In this document: one piece after another, positions 1 to 4,366 of the stretch
How the letters are laid out: each line of letters opens with the position of its first letter
Position numbering within the stretch: the stretch's first letter is position 1
Source of the DNA: Oscillospiraceae bacterium
GTDB lineage: Bacteria > Bacillota > Clostridia > Oscillospirales > UBA929
Direction of reading: 5' to 3'
Length of the DNA stretch: 5,197 nt
Assembly: GCA_031258665.1 (NCBI GenBank)
Contig: JAIRML010000014.1
Location: 1-5,197 of the forward strand
Position numbers and translations under genes: made by a program
The notes under the pieces: model-generated
What the model saw: only the letters and a program-made list of their open reading frames with translations
Databases searched by the model: none
Told to the model about the DNA's origin: nothing

Positions 1-5
1 TTTAT

Positions 6-32
6 TTGTTGAAAAACTTTGTTTTTCAACAA
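6..32. repeat. AT-rich perfect inverted repeat (possible weak terminator)
   Basis: A 12-bp perfect stem (positions 6-17 with 21-32) closes a 3-base TTT loop. The arms are A/T-rich with runs of five A or T. No T-tract follows on the plus strand. On the minus strand the hairpin is followed by an AT-rich stretch at the window edge, so it could end transcripts of the small minus-strand gene at 220-522, whose stop lies about 190 bases away. The structure is seen directly; the terminator role is inferred. Confidence 0.55.
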
Positions 33-45
33 CACGGGGGTGGAT

Positions 46-65
46 CGAGGCGCTGAGGCGCCTCG
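46..65. repeat. GC-rich inverted repeat
   Basis: An 8-bp perfect stem, CGAGGCGC (46-53) with GCGCCTCG (58-65), closes a TGAG loop. It has no adjacent T-tract and is the second of three consecutive hairpins in the gene-free left end of the window. Its function is unknown. Confidence 0.5.
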
Positions 66-71
66 CGGGGT

Positions 72-102
72 GCGGTTTGCGGAAATGAATTCCGCAAACC
101 GC
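72..102. repeat. 13-bp perfect inverted repeat
   Basis: The arms at 72-84 and 90-102 are perfectly complementary over 13 bp (GCGGTTTGCGGAA and its complement) around a 5-base loop. No T-tract follows on either strand, so a simple intrinsic terminator is unlikely. A stem this long is not expected by chance. It lies directly beside the two-hairpin repeat that starts near 107 and may be part of the same repeat-rich landing zone. Its function is unknown. Confidence 0.6.
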
Positions 103-106
103 GGAT

Positions 107-166
107 GGGATCTGTCCCCAAAAAATTCTTGTTTTTTGTTGCCGCTTCGCGGCAACAAGGTACTAA
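107..166 (-). repeat. Two-hairpin repeat, copy 1 (variant)
   Basis: This is one of four copies of a short palindromic repeat in the window. Read on the minus strand it starts TTAGTACCTTG, then has a 10-bp perfect hairpin with a GAA loop (plus-strand arms 136-145 and 149-158), then an A-rich linker AAAAAACAAGAAT. The second hairpin, GGGCTGC...GCAGCCC in the other copies, is reduced here to a 4-bp GGGA/TCCC stem (107-110 with 115-118), so this copy is degenerate at that end. It is intergenic, about 50 bases past the stop of the gene at 220-522. Confidence 0.8.
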
Positions 167-219
167 GCCGACGCCGCCAGCACGTGGCTGACGGTCTGCA
201 AAAAACCGATCTCTTGTGC

Positions 220-522
220 TCAGTTCACGGTCAAGGCTCTCTCCAACCAGACGGACGCCACGTCCATCGCGTTGTAGAGCCCTTCCTTCTCTGTTTTTTT
301 CACCACACGGTCCCTGCTCTTGAGGTCTGGGTCCGTAAGCTGGAGCTGGATGGACACGCGGGTGGCCACGTCCAGATCGCTGACTTTTTTGGTGTCCAGC
401 ACCTGCATCATGATGATGTATTTTTCCGCCATGCTGCCGTAATAGACAAGATTGTCCTTGCGCATCAGCGGATGGCCCTTGTAGATGAGGCCCTCATCTT
501 TTTTCTTCTTCGTCGTCGCCAT
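220..522 (-). CDS. Conserved-looking small protein of unknown function
   Basis: The product has 100 residues. It begins with a lysine-rich tail (KKKK at residues 5-8), followed by an apparently globular segment with alternating hydrophobic residues (LVYYGSMAEKYIIMMQVL, about 25-42), a motif LDVATRVSIQLQLTDPDL (about 50-67) and a likely C-terminal helix ending SVWLERAL. It has no signal peptide, membrane span or catalytic motif that I can see, so it is probably a small cytosolic protein. The ATG at 522 is preceded by GAGGTGA with about 7 bases between the GAGG core and the start. A TTGACA-17-TACAAT promoter lies upstream, which together make a real gene likely. I recall similar small proteins of unknown function in Clostridia, but this is memory, not a search. 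It is transcribed alone and divergently from the thiamine operon. Its role is unknown. Confidence 0.8.
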   Translation of the reverse strand: MATTKKKKDEGLIYKGHPLMRKDNLVYYGSMAEKYIIMMQVLDTKKVSDLDVATRVSIQLQLTDPDLKSRDRVVKKTEKEGLYNAMDVASVWLERALTVN

Positions 523-588
523 TCATTCACCTCAGTCCTGAAATTTCGTTGTCGCCTCGTTACTAAAGATTTACCCTTTTGTAACCGG

Positions 589-617
589 ATTGTAACACAT
601 GTATTTCTATTTGTCAA
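589..617 (-). promoter_or_regulatory. Promoter of the small minus-strand gene
   Basis: On the minus strand, TTGACA (617-612) and TACAAT (594-589) are separated by 17 bases, matching the vegetative sigma-A consensus at all six and five of six positions. Transcription would begin near 582, giving an untranslated leader of about 60 bases before the ATG at 522. The flanking DNA is AT-rich, unlike the rest of the window, as expected for a promoter region. Confidence 0.75.
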
Positions 618-751
618 ATCATTTTTTCTTTTTTTGAAAATTAGGACGAGCTTCGGCCGAAAGGCAGGGCAAAAATACCAAATCTGGCAGCCGCCTCGGG
701 ATGGCACGTCCCGCGCCCCGGTCGGGGATTGAAAAATGATCGTGACCCAGC

Positions 752-792
752 GGGCCCCGGTTTGCCGCATCCTGCGGGGCCCCCATTGGGGG
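752..792. repeat. Nested GC-rich palindromes beside the operon promoter
   Basis: GGGCCCCG (752-759) is complementary to CGGGGCCC (775-782), and the interior can also form CCGCA/TGCGG. An overlapping stem CCCCC (780-784) with GGGGG (788-792) ends one base before the -35 box at 793. The two outer stems share bases 780-782, so they compete. A protein-binding site, a remnant repeat or a boundary structure are all possible. No function can be assigned. Stretch 620-750 otherwise holds only a short CCCCG/CGGGG inverted repeat near 715-726 and no gene. Confidence 0.45.
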
Positions 793-820
793 TTGACATT
801 CTCAAAATACGCGGTATAAT
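793..820 (+). promoter_or_regulatory. Promoter of the thiamine-uptake operon
   Basis: TTGACA at 793-798 and TATAAT at 815-820 are both perfect sigma-A consensus hexamers, separated by 16 bases. Transcription would begin at about 826-828, some 37 bases ahead of the riboswitch. Such a strong promoter fits control exerted downstream, at the riboswitch terminator, rather than at initiation. Confidence 0.88.
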
Positions 821-863
821 GATAAAAAGCGTCTAAGAGGTACCCAAGCGCAAATTGAATACG

Positions 864-985
864 CATGAACGGGGAGCTGGACCTTCCGGCTGAGAGTAAG
901 CTGATCTGGAGCTTTAACCCGATGGGGCCGACCTGCAAGGTCGCCCCGCACCTGATCCGGGTAATGCCGGCGGAGGGAAATCATG
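864..985 (+). ncRNA. TPP riboswitch (THI element)
   Basis: The conserved THI-box core is present. It includes GGCTGAGAG (889-896 region), the pyrimidine-sensing arm, and ACCTGAT-CCGG-GTAAT-CCGG-CGGAGGGAAA (950-980), the pyrophosphate-sensing arm. Stems seen are P1 CATGA/TCATG (864-868 with 981-985), P2 CGGG/CCCG (870-873 with 918-921), P3 GCTGG/CCGGC (876-880 with 886-890), an optional extra hairpin AAGCT/AGCTT (898-902 with 910-914) and P5 CCGG/CCGG (957-960 with 967-970). Between P2 and P4 there is an additional 10-bp hairpin (924-947). The RNA binds thiamine pyrophosphate and should shut the operon off when it is plentiful. The family assignment is well established from the core; the individual stems are my reading. 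Confidence 0.96.
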
Positions 986-1010
986 GGGCGGTCTTCCGCA
1001 CGGATTTCCC
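975..1010 (+). promoter_or_regulatory. Predicted antiterminator pairing
   Basis: GGGAAATC (975-982), part of the conserved 3' strand of the riboswitch, is perfectly complementary over 8 bp to GATTTCCC (1003-1010) in the loop and right arm of the terminator hairpin. Ligand binding would hold the first segment in the aptamer and leave the terminator free to fold. Without ligand the 8-bp pairing would break the terminator. This is read directly from complementarity; the switching is inferred from how TPP riboswitches in Gram-positive bacteria work. Confidence 0.7.
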
Positions 1011-1026
1011 GTGCGGATTCTTTTTT
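995..1026 (+). terminator. Riboswitch-controlled intrinsic terminator
   Basis: A 9-bp perfect stem, TCCGCACGG (995-1003) with CCGTGCGGA (1009-1017), with a 5-base ATTTC loop, is followed at once by TTCTTTTTT. It starts ten bases past the aptamer and about 40 bases before the first gene, the standard arrangement for a riboswitch that ends transcription when its ligand is bound. Confidence 0.93.
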
Positions 1027-1064
1027 GCCAAAAGGCGCTCTACATGAAAAGGAGCTGACCGCGC

Positions 1065-1370
1065 ATGAAACAACCGCCCGCGAGTCTCGCGATCCAAGTG
1101 CTCCCCCGTGTGAAAGACGGGGACATCATCCCCATCATCGACAAAGTCATCGCCTATCTCAAAGGGACAGGCCTCAACACCTTTGTGGGCCCCTTCGAAA
1201 CAACGGTGGAGGGCGACTTCGACAGGTTGTGTGAGATCGCCAAAGAATGCCAGCTCATCTGCCTGCGCGAGGGGGCCACGGGTGTGTCCGCCTACATCAA
1301 GATGGCCTACAACCCATCTGAGGGAGTGTGGAGCATTGAGAAAAAAGTCTCAAAACACCACGGCGCTTAG
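1065..1370 (+). CDS. Thiamine-binding protein, MTH1187/YkoF family
   Basis: This is a 101-residue cytosolic protein of the Thiamine_BP family (PF01910), which has a small ferredoxin-like alpha/beta fold and is known to bind thiamine in relatives such as B. subtilis YkoF. Family features seen are an N-terminal strand LAIQVLPRV, the helix IIPIIDKVIAYLKGTGLNTF and the segment GPFETTVEGDFDRLCEI (about residues 45-61). There is no signal peptide. The ATG at 1065 has AAAAGGAG ten bases upstream. It is the first gene after the TPP riboswitch and overlaps the permease gene by about 35 bases. The TAG stop coincides with the edge of a short repeat, so the last few residues (after VSKHHGA) may have been altered by repeat insertion. 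It probably senses, buffers or hands over thiamine for the transporter; that role is inferred from context. Confidence 0.94.
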   Translation: MKQPPASLAIQVLPRVKDGDIIPIIDKVIAYLKGTGLNTFVGPFETTVEGDFDRLCEIAKECQLICLREGATGVSAYIKMAYNPSEGVWSIEKKVSKHHGA

Positions 1371-2262
1371 TAACTTATTGCCGCGAAGCGGCAATAAGAA
1401 ACAAGAATCTGGGTTGTGGGCTGCGGGGGCAGCCCGCGTTAATACCTTGCTGCCGCGAAGCGGCAATAAAAAACAAGAATTTGGGTCGCGGGCTGCGGGG
1501 GCAGCCCGTGTCAGGCGCTGGCCGTCCCTTCTGCTCGCGGCGGCGCTGGTGCTGCTCTGGCAGGGCGTCAGCATGTCCGGCCTGCTGCCCGCCTTTCTGC
1601 TGCCGAGCCCCGTGCGGGTCGTCTTTGCCTTTGCCGAGGACTTCTCGCTGCTCATGCGCCACCTCGGGGTCACGTTGCTGGAGGCGGCCTGTGGTCTGGC
1701 ACTGTCAGTCGCCGCGGCGTTTGTGCTGGCCATATTGATGGACAACAGCGCCCTCCTGCGGCAGTCGGTGACGCCGATTCTGCTGTTCACGCAGACAGTC
1801 CCCACCGTCGCTCTCGCGCCGCTGCTCGTGCTGTGGATGGGCTATGGCGCCGCGCCCAAGATCACGCTGATCTTCCTCACCTGCTTCTTCCCCATGACCA
1901 TTGGGCTGCTGGGCGGCTTCGCACAGGCGGATACGGACGCCATCCGTCTGCTGCAATCGATGGGCGCGGACCGCCGACAGATCTACCGCTACATCAAGCT
2001 GCCCTCCGCGATGCCCGCGTTCGCCTCGGGCCTCAAGATCTCGGCCACCTATTCCATCGTCGGGGCCGTAATCTCGGAGTGGCTCGGCGGCGCCGCCGGC
2101 CTCGGGGTCTATATGACCCGCGTACGCAAGTCGTACTCGTTTGACAAGATGTTCGCCGTGATCTTGCTGGTCTCCGCCCTGAGCGTCGCGCTTGTCGCGC
2201 TGGTGACTCGCCTCTCGCGCCGGCTCATGCCGTGGGACCGCTCGTCACATCCGTCATCTTGA
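1336..2262 (+). CDS. thiX: ABC transporter permease for thiamine precursor, ThiX-like
   Basis: The membrane subunit of a BPD_transp_1-type importer, 308 residues from the proposed TTG start. That start has AGGGAG nine bases upstream and gives a basic tail MRKKSQNTT; it lies inside the end of the thiamine-binding gene. No ATG in this frame gives a sensible N-terminus: the nearest, at 1183, would read 51 residues out of frame through that gene. Six membrane segments can be seen at about residues 64-84, 111-135, 145-171, 175-197, 235-258 and 272-294. The cytoplasmic EAA loop, about 197-230, includes LLQSMGADRRQIYRYIKLP and would dock the ATPase. Residues about 12-59 are encoded by two tandem repeat copies (LLPRSGNKKQE...AAGAARV twice), an insertion not expected in this family. 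Later in-frame TTG codons at 1378, 1414 and 1447 lack a good ribosome site but cannot be excluded. Substrate is inferred from the riboswitch and neighbours. Confidence 0.9.
   Translation: MRKKSQNTTALSNLLPRSGNKKQESGLWAAGAARVNTLLPRSGNKKQEFGSRAAGAARVRRWPSLLLAAALVLLWQGVSMSGLLPAFLLPSPVRVVFAFAEDFSLLMRHLGVTLLEAACGLALSVAAAFVLAILMDNSALLRQSVTPILLFTQTVPTVALAPLLVLWMGYGAAPKITLIFLTCFFPMTIGLLGGFAQADTDAIRLLQSMGADRRQIYRYIKLPSAMPAFASGLKISATYSIVGAVISEWLGGAAGLGVYMTRVRKSYSFDKMFAVILLVSALSVALVALVTRLSRRLMPWDRSSHPSS
1367..1438 (+). repeat. Two-hairpin repeat, copy 2 (coding)
   Basis: It begins TTAGTAACTTATTG and forms an 11-bp perfect hairpin with a GAA loop (1374-1384 with 1388-1398), then the linker AAACAAGAATCTGGG, then a 9-bp hairpin GTGGGCTGC/GCAGCCCGC (1416-1424 with 1429-1437, one G-T pair, GGGG loop). 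It is followed without gap by copy 3. Its first bases carry the TAG stop of the thiamine-binding gene, while the permease frame runs straight through it. Confidence 0.85.
1439..1511 (+). repeat. Two-hairpin repeat, copy 3 (coding)
   Basis: This copy sits exactly 72 bases downstream of copy 2 in the same orientation. Hairpin one (1447-1456 with 1460-1469, GAA loop) has one C-A mismatch and one G-T pair. Hairpin two is CGGGCTGC/GCAGCCCG (1489-1496 with 1501-1508, GGGG loop). It differs from copy 2 at a modest number of positions, so the tandem is either not brand new or formed from two diverged copies. It is open in the permease frame and ends just before the codons for RRWPS that lead into the first membrane segment. 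Confidence 0.85.
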
Positions 2263-2330
2263 AAAATCTCTCGTCGCTGCCTTGGGCAAACGTGACGATC
2301 GATGCGAATATGTAAAAATATGTAAACCAA

Positions 2331-2402
2331 CGTGGGCTGCCTCCGCAGCCCACAACCCACAATTCTTGTTTTTTGTTGCCGCTCCGCGGCAGCAAGGTAC
2401 TA
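2331..2402 (-). repeat. Two-hairpin repeat, copy 4 (between thiX and thiY)
   Basis: On the plus strand, hairpin GTGGGCTGC/GCAGCCCAC (2332-2340 with 2345-2353, CTCC loop) is followed by the linker AACCCACAATTCTTGTTTT, a second hairpin TTGTTGCCGC/GCGGCAGCAA (2373-2382 with 2386-2395) and GGTACTA. It is inverted relative to the coding pair. It fills much of the 162-base gap between the permease stop and the lipoprotein start, the only large gap in the operon. The rest of that gap (2263-2330) shows only an imperfect direct repeat of ATATGTAAA. Confidence 0.85.
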
Positions 2403-2424
2403 TGTGAGTAAAGGGGCATTCGTT

Positions 2425-3474
2425 TTGAAAAAGAAACTGTGGAGACGCCGCCATGCCGGCAAAAGACCCGGCAGGGCGCCGCGCGCTGTGCCCGGCGGCG
2501 CCCTGCGCCGGCTCTTGGCCGCCGCGTGTCTGCTCGCCGTGTGCGCCGGCTGCCGGGGCGGGCGTGAAGAGGGCGGCGTCATCCGTTTTGTGCTGGACTG
2601 GACGCCAAACACCAACCACACCGGCCTTTACGTGGCGCAGGAGAAGGGATATTTTGCAGAGGAAGGTCTCACGGTGGAAATCATGCAGCCGCCGGAGGAC
2701 GGCGCGCTGGTGCTGCTCGGCGCGGGCGACGCGGAGTTTGCCGTCAGCGTGCAGGAGGAACTCGGTCCCGCCATCGCCCGTGGGGCGGACGCCCTGCCCG
2801 TCACGGCTGTCGCGGCCATCATCTGCCACAACACCAGCGGTCTCATGTCGCTCAGGGAGAGCGGCATCGCGCGCCCGCGGGACTTGGAAGGCAAGCGTTT
2901 CGCAACTTGGGAGACGCCGCTGGTCGACGCGGTGATCCGCCGCATCGTGGAAGCGGACGGCGGAGTCTTTGAAAATGTCAAGATGATTCCAAACCATGCG
3001 ACCGACGCGTTCTCCGCGCTCCAGACCGATGTGGACTCCATCTGGATCTACTACGCGTGGGACGGCGTGGCGGCGGAGATCCACAACATCGACGCGACCT
3101 TCCTCGACCTGGGGCAGCTCGACCCCACGCTGGACTTCTATACGCCGGTGATCGTGACCAACATAAACTACGCCGCCGCCAATCGGGACGAGGTCAGAGC
3201 CTTTCTCCGCGCGGTCAGCCGCGGATATCAATTTGCCATAGAGAACCCGGACGAGGCCGCCGACATCCTCCTGCAGTATGCGCCGGAGCTCGATGAGACG
3301 CTGGTGCGGCGCAGCCAGGACTATCTGGCCGCGCGTTACCAGGCCGATGCGCCCCGCTGGGGCGAGATCGACCCGGCGCGTTGGGGCGCCTTTTATGCCT
3401 GGATGTATGAAAACGGTCTGTTGGAGGAGGATATCCGCAGCCGGGGCTTCACGAATGAGTATCTGCCCACATGA
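2425..3474 (+). CDS. thiY: Thiamine-precursor-binding lipoprotein, ThiY-like (NMT1/THI5 family)
   Basis: The extracellular solute-binding subunit, 349 residues, of the NMT1/THI5-like family (PF09084), whose bacterial ThiY members bind formylaminopyrimidine or related thiamine pyrimidines. The family signature FVLDWTPNTNHTGLYVAQ lies at about residues 55-72, followed by KGYFAEEGLTVEI. The N-terminus is unusually long and basic (KKKLWRRR, then more Arg/Pro), then a hydrophobic core LLAAACLLAV and a lipobox-like CAGC with the likely lipid-carrying Cys at 43. The start chosen is TTG at 2425, eight bases after AAAGGGG; a GTG at 2404 would add seven residues and has a weaker AAGG site, itself part of a repeat. 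The stop overlaps the ATPase start by four bases (ATGA), implying translational coupling. A riboflavin or other aromatic substrate is possible for the family, but the TPP riboswitch argues for thiamine precursor. Confidence 0.93.
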   Translation: MKKKLWRRRHAGKRPGRAPRAVPGGALRRLLAAACLLAVCAGCRGGREEGGVIRFVLDWTPNTNHTGLYVAQEKGYFAEEGLTVEIMQPPEDGALVLLGAGDAEFAVSVQEELGPAIARGADALPVTAVAAIICHNTSGLMSLRESGIARPRDLEGKRFATWETPLVDAVIRRIVEADGGVFENVKMIPNHATDAFSALQTDVDSIWIYYAWDGVAAEIHNIDATFLDLGQLDPTLDFYTPVIVTNINYAAANRDEVRAFLRAVSRGYQFAIENPDEAADILLQYAPELDETLVRRSQDYLAARYQADAPRWGEIDPARWGAFYAWMYENGLLEEDIRSRGFTNEYLPT

Positions 3475-4229
3475 CACCGCTGTTTGCCTGTGAGCATGTC
3501 ACCCGGTGTTATGAGGGCGCCCCCGTGGTGGATGACGTCTCCCTGACGCTGCCAGCGGGCGGCTGCGTGTCGCTGCTCGGCCCCTCGGGTGTCGGCAAGA
3601 CGACGCTCTTCCACGTGCTGGCCGGGGTGGATACACCCGACGCCGGCCGGGTTCTGCTCTCCGGCGAGGAGATCACCGGCGTGGCCGGCCGTGTGAGCTA
3701 TATGCTGCAAAAGGATCTTCTGCTCGAATACCGCACTGTGCTGGACAATGCGATCCTGCCGCTGGTGATCCGCGGCGAGACCCGCGCCCGCGCCCGGGCG
3801 CACGCCGCGCCCTTCTTCGCGCCGTTCGGACTCTCCGGCTTCGAGCGGAAATACCCCTACCAGCTCTCCGGCGGTATGCGCCAGCGGGCCGCGTTGCTGC
3901 GGACCTGCCTGATGAACAACCCTGTGATTTTGCTGGACGAGCCCTTTTCTTCACTCGACGCCATCACCCGACGGCAGATGCACGCCTGGTACCTGGATAT
4001 CGCCGACCGGATGCAGCTCTCGACCCTCTTCATCACACACGATGTGGACGAGGCAATCACCCTGTCGGACACGGTGTACATCCTGACCGGCAAACCCGGC
4101 CGCATCACCCGACAGATCGACATCCCCGCCCCCCGCCCCCGCGACAAGGCGTTTCTCCTCTCCCTGGACTGCGCACAAATCAAACAAGACATCTTAAAAG
4201 CCATCGACGCGGCTGCGAACGCGACGTGA
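3471..4229 (+). CDS. thiZ: ABC transporter ATP-binding protein, ThiZ-like
   Basis: The cytoplasmic ATPase subunit, 252 residues, of the nitrate/sulfonate/taurine-type import family. All motifs are intact: Walker A GPSGVGKTT (37-45), Q-loop Gln80 (YMLQKD), ABC signature LSGGMRQR (131-138), Walker B VILLDEP (151-157) with catalytic Glu156, D-loop SSLD (159-162) and H-loop His189 (FITHDVDEA). A C-terminal tail (GKPGRITRQIDIPAPRPRD) typical of this family follows. It should dimerise and drive the ThiX permease. The ATG overlaps the lipoprotein stop (ATGA), so it is probably translated by coupled re-initiation. It is the last gene of the operon, with a strong terminator about 40 bases after its stop. 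Substrate assignment rests on context; the ATPase identity is certain. Confidence 0.96.
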   Translation: MTPLFACEHVTRCYEGAPVVDDVSLTLPAGGCVSLLGPSGVGKTTLFHVLAGVDTPDAGRVLLSGEEITGVAGRVSYMLQKDLLLEYRTVLDNAILPLVIRGETRARARAHAAPFFAPFGLSGFERKYPYQLSGGMRQRAALLRTCLMNNPVILLDEPFSSLDAITRRQMHAWYLDIADRMQLSTLFITHDVDEAITLSDTVYILTGKPGRITRQIDIPAPRPRDKAFLLSLDCAQIKQDILKAIDAAANAT

Positions 4230-4266
4230 CGCTGCCGAAGCGCCGACGCCGGACCAACCATCCCAC

Positions 4267-4321
4267 AAAAGGGACTGTCATATTGTGTCAAAACACAACA
4301 TGACAGTCCCTTTTGGTTTTT
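4267..4321 (+). terminator. Long intrinsic terminator ending the thiamine operon
   Basis: A 15-bp perfect outer stem (4267-4281 with 4300-4314) continues after one A-C mismatch into a 6-bp inner stem TTGTGT/ACACAA with a CAAA loop. It is followed by GGTTTTT, and the stem's own AAAA/TTTT ends add to the run. On the opposite strand it sits just past the CapA-like gene's stop and ends in TTTT, so it may work in both directions for these convergent genes. Confidence 0.92.
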
Positions 4322-4366
4322 GGCCAGCGTACATGTGCATGTGTCGAAATCTGGGGGGCGCGTGCG

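Noticed and set aside
107..165. Intrinsic terminator at repeat copy 1
   Set aside because: On both strands the strong hairpin is not followed by a T-run: on the plus strand the Ts come before it, and on the minus strand an A-run follows.
19..732. A 237-codon plus-strand open frame across the left end
   Set aside because: It runs through hairpins and the repeat, lies opposite the better-supported minus-strand gene with promoter and ribosome site, and crosses the AT-rich promoter spacer. Its translation is of low-complexity character.
465..938. A 157-codon minus-strand open frame
   Set aside because: It spans both promoters and the riboswitch in antisense and overlaps the small gene in another frame.
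865..1047. Short open frame across the riboswitch, possible leader peptide
   Set aside because: It is fully accounted for by the TPP aptamer and terminator, and the ATG at 866 is part of the P1 stem.
1183..1335. ATG at 1183 as the permease start
   Set aside because: The first 51 codons overlap the thiamine-binding gene out of frame and look non-coding (Arg, Pro, Ser and Cys rich), and no good ribosome site precedes it; TTG at 1336 has AGGGAG at nine bases.
1367..1511. CRISPR array or tRNA-like structure in the tandem repeats
   Set aside because: There are only two units, with no unique spacers between them, and the arms do not form a cloverleaf.
2254..3477. A 407-codon open frame on the minus strand opposite thiY
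   Set aside because: It is antisense to a clear NMT1/THI5-family gene, its translation is rich in Arg and Val with no motif or signal, and long antisense frames are common in GC-rich DNA.
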